Positions 27,478-34,453 of a stretch of DNA of 64,000 nt are shown in pieces. The notes below the pieces were generated by a model that worked only from the letters and a program-made list of their open reading frames with translations, had not been told where the DNA came from and searched no databases. A program made the position numbers and the translations under genes. This DNA is from Amycolatopsis dendrobii (GTDB taxonomy: Bacteria; Actinomycetota; Actinomycetes; Mycobacteriales; Pseudonocardiaceae). Position 1 is the first letter of the stretch. Every line of letters starts with the position of its first letter. The stretch lies in contig NZ_JACGZW010000007.1 of NCBI RefSeq assembly GCF_014145675.1, positions 62,001 through 126,000 of the forward strand, written 5' to 3'.

Positions 27478-27990
27478 GTGAACCTCGGCCCGCTCACCAT
27501 CGTTCTCTACGCCGCGATCGCCGCACTCGTCCTCTACCGGGTCGTCTACCGGCAGTGGCGCGGCACGCTGCTCAGCCGCAAGCGGTTGCTGACGCTCCCG
27601 TTCATCCTGACCGCGATCGGCGTGTTCTCCGCCGCCACCGCGTTGCAAAGCGCGACCGCGACGGAGTACGCGCTGCTGGCTGGCGACGTCGTGATCCTCG
27701 GACTGCTGGGCGTCCTGCGCAGCTCCACTTCGGTCCTCAGTGCTCGCGAAGGCACGACGTTCGTGAAGGGCACTCCGCTCACGCTGGTGCTGTGGTTCGC
27801 CACCATCGGCGTGCGGGTCGGATTCTCCTTCCTCGGAGCAGCGCTCGGTGTCAGCAACACCGTGACGTCCTCGACGATCATGCTCACGATCGGCGTCAGC
27901 ATCGGCGTACAGAACGCCTTCACCTACTACCGCATTCAGAAGCGCGGTCTGCCGCTGTCGGAGCAGACGCCCGTGAGCATCAGCCGCTAA
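27478..27990 (+). CDS. polytopic membrane protein, function unknown
   Basis: The 170-residue protein has about four or five hydrophobic helices: 5-20, 40-58, 66-82, 103-125 and 130-150. An arginine-rich loop (YRQWRGTLLSRKRL) follows the first helix, which resembles the CcdC/DUF1453 type. GTG 27478 is preceded by GAAGGAG. The gene overlaps the convergent Ser/Thr kinase gene by 11 bp. No partner or substrate can be proposed. Confidence 0.75.
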   Translation: MNLGPLTIVLYAAIAALVLYRVVYRQWRGTLLSRKRLLTLPFILTAIGVFSAATALQSATATEYALLAGDVVILGLLGVLRSSTSVLSAREGTTFVKGTPLTLVLWFATIGVRVGFSFLGAALGVSNTVTSSTIMLTIGVSIGVQNAFTYYRIQKRGLPLSEQTPVSISR

Positions 27991-28888
27991 GCCCCACCAT
28001 GCGCGCGTACATCCGCGAAGGACTCAGCACCGTTGCCGGGTGCAGGAATCCCGGCAACGGCGGCAAGTCCCGCGCGAAGGGCACGAGATGCGCGTACAGC
28101 ACTTCCGCCCCAGACGGTCGCGCTGAAGGATCCTTCGCGAGCGTCGCGGCGAGAAGCGTGTTCAGCTCGCGAGGTACGCCGGGAACGACTGGAGCTGGCT
28201 CCTTCACCTGCTTGTCGAAGACCGCGTACGCCGTCGGCCCGGTGAAGACCGGACGGCCAGTGAGCATCTCGTGCAGTACGCAACCGAGCGCGTACAGGTC
28301 GCTTCGCGGCTCCGCGTGCCCACGCTGGATCTGCTCCGGAGCCATGTACGACGGCGTGCCCAGCAACTGTCCCGCACGCGTGAAGCGAGCAGTGTCGGCT
28401 TCGCGCAACACGGCGAGCCCGAAGTCCATCACCTTCACACTGCCGTCCGGACAGAGCATGAGGTTGGCCGGTTTGAGGTCACGGTGGCAGACCGCGCGAG
28501 CGTGCGCCGCTGACAGCACCGCAGCCGCTTGCGCCGCGATCGCTGCCGCCCAGGACACCGGCAGCGGACCGTGTTCGGCAAGCAGATCGTCCAGCGTCAC
28601 GCCTTCGACGAACTGCATGACCTGGAACAACCGGTCGTCATGGGCACCGAAGTCGTACAGCGTGGGCGCGCCGGGATGGTCGAGCGTGGCAAGGATCCGC
28701 GCTTCGCGGGCGAAGCGTTCCTCCAGCTCTTCGTCGCCGCCGGGAAGCCGAAGCAGCTTGATCGCGACTTGCCTGCCGAGCCGCCGGTCGAGCCCGCGGT
28801 GCACTGAACCCATGCCGCCCCGGCCGAGCGGCAGATCGTCGACCTCGTAGCGGTCCGCGATCAGCATGGGCCCCCTCACAGCGCTCAC
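27980..28888 (-). CDS. soluble Ser/Thr protein kinase
   Basis: This eukaryotic-like kinase of about 302 residues has all catalytic motifs: GRGGMGSV (glycine loop), VAIKLL (ATP Lys), CHRDLKPANLML (catalytic loop), KVMDFGLA (DFG) and TPSYMAPEQ (activation segment end). It has no membrane helix, PASTA or other sensor domain, so it is cytosolic. Start GTG 28888 would overlap the methylase stop (GTGA); ATG 28867, giving MLIADRYEV, is the common family N-terminus. It is translationally coupled to the HTH-methylase gene and is opposed by a PP2C phosphatase gene 1.8 kb upstream. Confidence 0.92.
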   Translation of the reverse strand: MSAVRGPMLIADRYEVDDLPLGRGGMGSVHRGLDRRLGRQVAIKLLRLPGGDEELEERFAREARILATLDHPGAPTLYDFGAHDDRLFQVMQFVEGVTLDDLLAEHGPLPVSWAAAIAAQAAAVLSAAHARAVCHRDLKPANLMLCPDGSVKVMDFGLAVLREADTARFTRAGQLLGTPSYMAPEQIQRGHAEPRSDLYALGCVLHEMLTGRPVFTGPTAYAVFDKQVKEPAPVVPGVPRELNTLLAATLAKDPSARPSGAEVLYAHLVPFARDLPPLPGFLHPATVLSPSRMYARMVGLSG

Positions 28889-30627
28889 CCGCCACCGGGC
28901 TTCAGCCGTCCTTCGGCGAGTGCGGCAAAGCCTAGCCGCACCAGGTCGCGGCCGATTTCCGCGGTTTGCCGCAATGCCCGGTCGAAGTCCGCGAGCGCGC
29001 GGAAAGCGACGCCGTACGCACGCTGCGTTTCGAGCGGATGCCGCGGCACCTTGAGCCGGCGCGCGTCGATCCGGGTCGACGCACTGTGCACCGGGAAGTC
29101 CGCGGCGCGCAGACATCCGGCGAGGAATTGCGCATCGAGCAGCTGCGGATCCACGCGATAACGGGAAAGCGCGGGCCCGAGCCGCACCGGAGCTCCACTG
29201 TGGACGATCACCGCGCCGGTGACCGACGCGACCACGTCGCCTTCCTGGGCGAACACCGCCGCCGGATCCGGCGCGGCGTGCCCGGTCGGCGGGCCGCCGA
29301 TCAGGACGTCGTCGGTGGTCAGCACGGGTTCGTCACCGTCGGCGGTGCGCGGCGGCGCGTGCGTGATCCGCAGCGCGCCCGCCTTCACCAGCTCGCCGAC
29401 AGTCGTGTACGCCGTCTCGCCGGACGCCGGTTCCAGCGCGGGCAGCTCGATCCCGATTTGCCCGAAGAGCCGTTGAGCGGCAAGGAAAGCCTCGCCGGAA
29501 TCCGTCTCGCCAGGACGGCCGGACGGGGTCAGGTCGACGTCGTCGTCGAGCACGTCGATGATGCGTTCTCCGGTGTCCGGATCGGCCAGGAAGTCCTGCC
29601 ACACCTGTTCGACCTCGTCCGCGGTGGTGTCGGCGATCAGCACCGTCGCCGGCGCGCGCTGTTCCGGTTCCGGTCGCGTGAGCAGCCAGAGATCGGTGCC
29701 CGGCGCGAGCGTGCACACCGCGCGCAGCGCGCCCGCCCGAAGCAAGTTCGCCCGGATGCGTTTCCCGCTCCGCCGTCCGGCCGCGGCTCCCGGCATCAAC
29801 ACCGCCACCGCGCCACCGGGTTTCACGTGCGCGAGGCAATGCTGCACCCACGCCAGCTCCGACTCGCCGCGCGGCGGCAGCCCGTACTCCCACCGTGCGT
29901 CGCCGACGAGTTCCTCGTGCCCCCAGCCGCGCTCGTTGAACGGCGGATCGCACAGCACGACGTCGGCCAGCCGGTCGGCGAAAGCGTCCGCGCGCAACGC
30001 GTCCGCGGCGTGCACCTCGGTGTCCGCGCCGTGCAACCGCAGCCGGATGCCCGCGATCCGCGCGGTGTCCGGGTCGACGTCCTGCCCTCGCGCCCGGGTC
30101 GCCGCGGCGGCCAGCAACAGCGACCCGAACCCGCACGCCGGGTCGAGCACCGTAGCCCCCTTCGCGCCGGTCAGCCGCACCATCAGGTCGGCGTACGCGG
30201 TCGGCGTCGTGGAGAGCCGACGAGCGTGCGCCTCGAAGAACCGGTCGCAGAGCTGCTCGAACGTCTCCGCCGCGCCTTCGTTCGAGGCCAGCTGGGAGAT
30301 CAGCGCCAGCAGCTCCGGATCGCCGGGCCCCTCAGCGTCGTCCGCGAGGTACTCGCCGACCGCCGCCAGCCGCGCACCGAGGTCAAGATCGTCGCCGAGC
30401 GCGCGCAGCCGTTGCCACGCTTCGTCGATCGGCGACAGCTCGAACGGCCGACCGCGCCCACGCAGCCACGCCTGCACCTCCGGAAGCGAAAACAACGGGC
30501 TGGACGCCGTGCCGCCCACCGGTTTGGGAAAATCGTCATGGCGGCGCCGCCAGTTGCTCACCGCCGCCCGGCGCACGCCCGCCAGGCGCGCGATGTCGGC
30601 CGCACTCACCGCCGCGTCGTCTGCCAT
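28885..30627 (-). CDS. N6-adenine DNA methylase with N-terminal HTH domain
   Basis: The 580-residue protein has an N-terminal MerR/excisionase-like HTH (AADIARLAGVRRAAVSNWRR, then the FSLPEVQAWLRGRGR wing). A helical region like HsdM follows, then a gamma-class N6-adenine methylase core with VLDPACGFGSLL (SAM loop) and VVLCDPPFNERG (DPPF, a variant of NPPY). The C-terminal 180 residues resemble a target-recognition-like region. No restriction or HsdS gene is adjacent. Start is ATG 30627 or GTG 30636. The kinase gene follows with a 4-bp overlap. Roles could be epigenetic regulation or phage defence; neither is shown. Confidence 0.85.
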   Translation of the reverse strand: MADDAAVSAADIARLAGVRRAAVSNWRRRHDDFPKPVGGTASSPLFSLPEVQAWLRGRGRPFELSPIDEAWQRLRALGDDLDLGARLAAVGEYLADDAEGPGDPELLALISQLASNEGAAETFEQLCDRFFEAHARRLSTTPTAYADLMVRLTGAKGATVLDPACGFGSLLLAAAATRARGQDVDPDTARIAGIRLRLHGADTEVHAADALRADAFADRLADVVLCDPPFNERGWGHEELVGDARWEYGLPPRGESELAWVQHCLAHVKPGGAVAVLMPGAAAGRRSGKRIRANLLRAGALRAVCTLAPGTDLWLLTRPEPEQRAPATVLIADTTADEVEQVWQDFLADPDTGERIIDVLDDDVDLTPSGRPGETDSGEAFLAAQRLFGQIGIELPALEPASGETAYTTVGELVKAGALRITHAPPRTADGDEPVLTTDDVLIGGPPTGHAAPDPAAVFAQEGDVVASVTGAVIVHSGAPVRLGPALSRYRVDPQLLDAQFLAGCLRAADFPVHSASTRIDARRLKVPRHPLETQRAYGVAFRALADFDRALRQTAEIGRDLVRLGFAALAEGRLKPGGG

Positions 30628-30671
30628 GTCGAGCACGATAGCCGACGACAGCGGTTTCCATCGTTTTGCTT

Positions 30672-30694
30672 GTTAACTCAGTCAACCAATGGTT
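30672..30694. promoter_or_regulatory. AT-rich divergent promoter with overlapping palindromes
   Basis: The 77-bp gap between the methylase and phosphatase genes is much richer in A/T than its surroundings. It contains the imperfect palindrome GTTAACTCAGTCAAC (30672-30686) and the perfect AACCA-A-TGGTT (30684-30694). On the minus strand GGTTGACT provides a -35-like TTGACT. The methylase's own HTH domain is a candidate to bind here. Confidence 0.5.
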
Positions 30695-30704
30695 TTATGG
30701 GGGC

Positions 30705-31454
30705 ATGGCCACCGAGCAGACCCGGTTCACCCTGCGCTACTCCGCGGGCTCAGACCAAGGGCGACGACGCACCAACAACGAGGACTCCGTCTACGCCAGC
30801 GGGCGGATGCTCGTGGTGGCCGACGGGATCGGCGGCCAGCCGCACGGCGAAGTCGCCAGCTCGACCGCGGTCAGCGTGCTGGCCTCGCTGGACGCGGAAC
30901 TGCGCACGCTCGACCTCACCGCGCACAACCTGTCGAACCTGCTCTCCGACGGCGTCCGCCGGATCGCCGAAGAGCTCGCCCAGGTGGCCGAGGAAACCCC
31001 AGCCACGCAAGGCATGGGCACCACCCTCACCACGCTGCTGTTCGACGGCACCCACTTCGCCGCGGCGCACGTCGGCGACTCCCGCGGCTACCTCCTGCGC
31101 GACGGCGAACTGCAGCGCATCACACGCGACCACACCCTGGCCCAGGCCCTGGTCGAAGACGGCACCATCAGCGCCGCCGACGCCGACCACCACCCGCGCG
31201 GCTCCATGCTGATGAAGGCGCTCCTGAGCACCGGCTCGGCCGAACCGGACGTCTGGGAGTTCACGCCGCAAGCAGGCGACCGCTATCTGCTCTGCTCCGA
31301 CGGCCTCACCGCGGGCGCCAGCGAACCGGCCATCCTGGACGTCCTCTCCGATGGCGCCCCCGAGGAAATCGTCCCGCGGCTCATCGCACTGGCCAACGAG
31401 GGCGGCGGCCCGGACAACATCACCATCGTGGTCGCCGACGTCGTACCGGCCTGA
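30705..31454 (+). CDS. PP2C-family Ser/Thr protein phosphatase
   Basis: The 249-residue soluble phosphatase has all metal-binding motifs of the PstP/PP2C family: SDQGRRRTNNED, VVADGIGGQPHGE, AHVGDSRGYLLRDG, CSDGLTAG and GGGPDNITIVV. It has no membrane helix, unlike PstP. ATG 30705 starts close after the AT-rich divergent promoter that it shares with the methylase-kinase operon. It probably reverses phosphorylation by the nearby kinase, an inference from proximity. Confidence 0.92.
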   Translation: MATEQTRFTLRYSAGSDQGRRRTNNEDSVYASGRMLVVADGIGGQPHGEVASSTAVSVLASLDAELRTLDLTAHNLSNLLSDGVRRIAEELAQVAEETPATQGMGTTLTTLLFDGTHFAAAHVGDSRGYLLRDGELQRITRDHTLAQALVEDGTISAADADHHPRGSMLMKALLSTGSAEPDVWEFTPQAGDRYLLCSDGLTAGASEPAILDVLSDGAPEEIVPRLIALANEGGGPDNITIVVADVVPA

Positions 31455-31517
31455 GCCCAACCCCGCAGGTCGGACCACCTGCGAAAGGCCGGAGGACCAT
31501 CCGGTATTCTTCCCCAC

Positions 31518-31602
31518 GGAGGATTGGCCGAGCGGCCTAAGGCGCACGCTTGGAAAGCGTGTTGGGTTCACGCCCTCGCAGGTTCGAATCCTGTATCCTC
31601 CG
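31518..31602 (+). tRNA. tRNA-Ser (anticodon GGA)
   Basis: The 85-nt cloverleaf has acceptor arms GGAGGAT/ATCCTCC, anticodon stem-loop ACGCTTGGAAAGCGT with GGA, a long class II variable arm and the T-loop GGTTCGAATCC. CCA is not encoded. The anticodon-to-3' half is duplicated at 33069-33127. Confidence 0.95.
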
Positions 31603-31794
31603 CCGCAGTAACCAGCGGAAACGCCGGTCGACCCAGCTTCGGGCCGACCGGCGTTTCCCGTCTTAGCCTCATTTCCAGTCTCAGTTGACCCTGGCTAGGC
31701 CACCTTCAGCTCTTCGCGGAAGTCGATGCCACGCCAGTCGGGTCATCGCGCGCGCTTCCGCGGAGCCCGGCTTCAGTAGGCGAGACTGGACAGC

Positions 31795-32832
31795 GTGAAC
31801 TTGATCAGGAGTGTCAGCCGCGGGTGGCGTCGGCGTGGCGGGACGTGGTGGTGGAACATCCTCGTGATCGTCGTGCCGGTCGCGGTCATCGCCGCGACCG
31901 CAGTGACAGTGCTGCTGTTGTTCGTCGGCGGCTCCACCCCTTCGGACCGGATCGAGCTGATCAAGACCGGTCTCACAGTCGGCGCGGGCACCGGCGGGAT
32001 GGTCGCGCTGGTCCTCAACGGGCGGCGGCAGACGACTACCGAGCACGATGCCAGCGAACGCAGGCTCACCGACCTCTACCTCAAGGCGGTCGAGCAACTG
32101 GGGTCCGACAAGGCCGCCATACGGCACGGCGGCTGTTTCGCGCTCGAACGCGTCGCACAAGACAACCCCGGTCAGCGGCAGACCGTCGTCAACGTGCTTT
32201 GTGCGTACCTGCGTACGCCCTACACAGAACCGGCACCCACGAAGACAGGGGTACGGCGGCCGCTCGTGGCCAACCGCCGGCTTGGCCTGCGATTGCCTCC
32301 TCCAGGGGTGGACAGGCTGGCCGGCGAAGTGCGACAGGAACGGGGGGTCCGGCTCACCGTCCAGCGGATCCTTACCCAACACCTCAACCCAGGCACGGAC
32401 CCAAGGCATCCGGACATCACGTTCTGGCCTGGCATCGACCTAGACTTAACCGGTGCCACCCTCGTCGAGTTCAGCCTTCTCGGCTGTCGCGTCCGCGAAG
32501 CAATCTTCGCCGGTGCCACTTTCCTCGACGACGCCTGGTTCGACTTCACGACCTTCACCGACGTCGCCACGTTCGAAGGCGCAACGTTCACCTCTGACGC
32601 CAGGTTTAACCACGCGGTGTTCGGCAGCGCCGCGTGGTTCCTCGACACCACCTTCGCCGCTAACGCTGGGTTCAACGGGACGGAGTTCCTCGGAGGCACG
32701 ATGTTCACCCGAAGCATGTTCGCCAAAAACGCCGCTTTTGACGGAGCGATCTTCGCCGAGGACCGCGAGATCGACGGTGCCAGTTTCGCTCGATCGCCGA
32801 CCTTCGAAGATGCTGAGTTTCGCGGGCGCTAG
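31795..32832 (+). CDS. membrane-anchored pentapeptide-repeat protein
   Basis: The 345-residue protein has a basic N-terminus with two membrane helices (about 21-45 and 57-80). A conserved cytosolic region follows (LTDLYLKAVEQLGSDKAAIRHGGCFALERVAQD, stated here as about residues 90-124). About 120 residues of pentapeptide-like A(T/V)F repeats form the C-terminus (about 215-345). This layout is common in actinobacterial accessory proteins; the right-handed beta-helix could bind another protein. GTG 31795 is the likely start. It is the only gene inside the tRNA-bounded islet. Confidence 0.85.
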   Translation: MNLIRSVSRGWRRRGGTWWWNILVIVVPVAVIAATAVTVLLLFVGGSTPSDRIELIKTGLTVGAGTGGMVALVLNGRRQTTTEHDASERRLTDLYLKAVEQLGSDKAAIRHGGCFALERVAQDNPGQRQTVVNVLCAYLRTPYTEPAPTKTGVRRPLVANRRLGLRLPPPGVDRLAGEVRQERGVRLTVQRILTQHLNPGTDPRHPDITFWPGIDLDLTGATLVEFSLLGCRVREAIFAGATFLDDAWFDFTTFTDVATFEGATFTSDARFNHAVFGSAAWFLDTTFAANAGFNGTEFLGGTMFTRSMFAKNAAFDGAIFAEDREIDGASFARSPTFEDAEFRGR

Positions 32833-33068
32833 AGCGGAGGAATCACGACGTCTGAGTGTGCTGCGCCTTCGGCGTTGACGTCCAGGTTCCCACACTCGAC
32901 TACCAGCGCGCGACTAAGAAGAACTCTTTCGCTCCCCAGACGTCGGAGCCGAACCCGGGTCTGGCCTGGTCGCATTCCCCCCGGGTCGCCCCGGTTCCCC
33001 GACCACTCCATAGGGCGCTGACCTGGGCATCCGCAACCCGAGTCCCCCGGTGAACACCCGTGAGCAGA

Positions 33069-33127
33069 CTTGGAAAGCGTGGTGGGTTCACGCCCTCGCA
33101 GGTTCGAATCCGGCATCCTCCGCCGCA
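33069..33127 (+). pseudogene. partial tRNA-Ser, att-like 3'-half duplicate
   Basis: The sequence repeats tRNA-Ser(GGA) from the anticodon loop (CTTGGAAAG) through the T-loop (GGTTCGAATCC) to ATCCTCCGCCGCA. It has no 5' half, so it cannot fold as a tRNA. It marks the far boundary of the islet. Confidence 0.8.
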
Positions 33128-33192
33128 ACGCCGAAGGTGTTTTTGCGTAAATCCCTTGCCTGGCAACGATATTCCGCTGGCAGAATCCATTC

Positions 33193-33570
33193 ATGGACCA
33201 CAGTGCAGCTCAAGAGTTCGCCGCGCATTGGGCACAGGCTTGGAACGCCCACGATCTCGACGCCCTGATGACCCACTTCGCCGACGACGTGACCTTCCGG
33301 TCACCGGTCGCGGTCCAGGTAGTCGGCGGCGACGGCGTCATCCGGGGCAAAGCCGCGCTGCGCGCGTACTGGGCCGAGGGGCTGCGCCGGATCCCCGATC
33401 TCCGCTTCGAGGTCGTCGGCGTCTACGTCGGGCTCGGCGCGCTGGTCATCAACTACCGCAACCAGAAGGGCGGATTGGTCAACGAGGTCCTGGTCTTCGA
33501 CGGCCCACTCGTCGTCGAGGGCTACGGGACTTACCTCGGCGACGACCCGAATCCGGCGGGCGCTCGCTGA
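33193..33570 (+). CDS. SnoaL/NTF2-like protein
   Basis: The 125-residue protein has the NTF2-like alpha+beta cone. Its N-terminal helices read FAAHWAQAWNAHDLDALMTH, followed by FADDVTFRSPV and the strand segment DLRFEVVGVYVGLGALVINY. Members are isomerases, cyclases, hydrolases or mere binding proteins, so no reaction can be assigned. ATG 33193 is the only sensible start. It stands between the tRNA-bounded islet and the structured-RNA region. Confidence 0.82.
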   Translation: MDHSAAQEFAAHWAQAWNAHDLDALMTHFADDVTFRSPVAVQVVGGDGVIRGKAALRAYWAEGLRRIPDLRFEVVGVYVGLGALVINYRNQKGGLVNEVLVFDGPLVVEGYGTYLGDDPNPAGAR

Positions 33571-33659
33571 AGCCCGTCGCTGTCCGCAACCGCGGCAGGG
33601 GCTGGGATCGGCCGAACGGTCCTACCCGCTAGGCTTCGCCGCAGACTTGATCGCAGCTG

Positions 33660-33832
33660 TCCGGAGAGGTTCGCCGGTGTCACGAATACCGTTTTGACCT
33701 GGGCGTTGGCCGTCGCGCACGCACCACGAACCCGCAGGTCAGAAGGCTGACACGCGGGTTTCGGGCCCCGCGTGCGCACCCATGGATCCAACGCCCGACT
33801 GGCCCCGGACTGCCGACCGCGTCCGGGGCTTT
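33660..33832 (+). ncRNA. candidate structured RNA: nested rod hairpin plus intrinsic terminator
   Basis: Four perfect stems nest coaxially with small internal loops: GGGCGTTGG/CCAACGCCC (33701-33709 with 33788-33796), GCGCACGC/GCGTGCGC (33715-33722 with 33770-33777), AACCCGC/GCGGGTT (33729-33735 with 33754-33760) and GTCAG/CTGAC with an AAGG loop (33738-33751). Five bases later a 9-bp stem GCCCCGGAC/GTCCGGGGC (33802-33829) is followed by TTT, an intrinsic terminator. A rod with internal loops resembles 6S-like RNA; a leader of the FtsK cassette is another option. The 5' end is a guess. Confidence 0.6.
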
Positions 33833-33931
33833 GTCGATTCTCCCGCCCTCACTTACTTACCGAAAACACTTGATCACGCTAAGTTTGTACGTGGTCGTTC
33901 CAGCCCCTGACGTACCGAGGAGCCCGCCCCC

Positions 33932-34192
33932 ATGGCCGGAGTGGAAGAGATCCGCGCTGGTATCGCGCTCGCGAACGAGAAGGCGTCCGCGAGCATCGCC
34001 GCGCTGCAGCAGGCAGCGCAGGCACTCGAAGAAGCACAGCTGTCGCTGTCCCAAGCCACCCAGGGCAGCAGCCAGCACGAGGTGAACCAGGCGCACGGCC
34101 TGCTCGCCGAAGCGCTGCAAGGGATCACCGGCATGCAGAGCACCATCCAGGCCGGCATCTCGTCGGCCGATTCCTACTCGGCGCGGCTTTAA
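33932..34192 (+). CDS. small helical protein, first gene of the FtsK cassette
   Basis: The 86-residue protein is almost entirely alpha-helical, with heptad-like Ala/Gln/Leu patterns (IAALQQAAQALEEAQLSL) and a central Gln/Ser/His break (QGSSQHEVNQAHG) that suggests a helical hairpin. It has no signal peptide, WXG motif or cysteines. It precedes a second small helical gene and an FtsK/SpoIIIE-type ATPase, a layout reminiscent of the small partners of type VII secretion, although similarity to Esx proteins is not visible. The function is unknown. Confidence 0.75.
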   Translation: MAGVEEIRAGIALANEKASASIAALQQAAQALEEAQLSLSQATQGSSQHEVNQAHGLLAEALQGITGMQSTIQAGISSADSYSARL

Positions 34193-34197
34193 CGCCG

Positions 34198-34446
34198 ATG
34201 TCGGGGCTCGCCGAAATCCACCAGTTGCTCACCGCCGCGCGAGCGGGGGTCGGCGACGGACGGGCGCACGCCGAGCGGGCGAGGACCCTGCTCGGCGACG
34301 CCCGGCGCGCACTCGTCGACGCGCAAGCCAAGGCAGATCCGTGGCTGCCGGGGCAATTGGCGCAGGCCGACGAGGCGCTCGAGCACCTCCTCACCCGTTT
34401 AGCCGCCGCCGACGATTTAGTGGGCGGCTACCAGTCACGCCTGTAG
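34198..34446 (+). CDS. small helical protein, second gene of the FtsK cassette
   Basis: The 82-residue helical protein starts five bases after the preceding gene. Its pattern (LAEIHQLLTAARAGVGDGRAH; LLGDARRALVDAQAKAD) and C-terminal SRL ending (GGYQSRL) echo the first protein (DSYSARL), so the two may be distant paralogues forming a heterodimer. It lacks a clear ribosome-binding site, consistent with translational coupling. Nothing identifies a biochemical role. Confidence 0.75.
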   Translation: MSGLAEIHQLLTAARAGVGDGRAHAERARTLLGDARRALVDAQAKADPWLPGQLAQADEALEHLLTRLAAADDLVGGYQSRL

Positions 34447-34453
34447 GGATGAG

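Larger units (their letters stand above)
31608..33127. mobile_element. tRNA-Ser-bounded islet, probable remnant of an integrated element
   Basis: The segment lies between tRNA-Ser and a second copy of its anticodon-to-3' end. The two 59-bp copies (31549-31607 and 33069-33127) differ at three positions, and both extend through CCGCCGCA past the tRNA end. This is the footprint left by tyrosine-recombinase integration at a tRNA. The content is about 1.5 kb with a single pentapeptide-repeat gene. No integrase, excisionase or replication gene is present, so the element is a remnant, or cargo moved in trans. Confidence 0.6.

Noticed and set aside
28889..29116. N-terminal extension of the Ser/Thr kinase
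   Set aside because: The extra residues lie opposite the methylase coding sequence and resemble no kinase domain; the kinase start near 28867-28888 fits the family.
32829..33194. Minus-strand frame across the islet boundary
   Set aside because: It crosses the tRNA 3'-half duplicate and has no start signal or family likeness.
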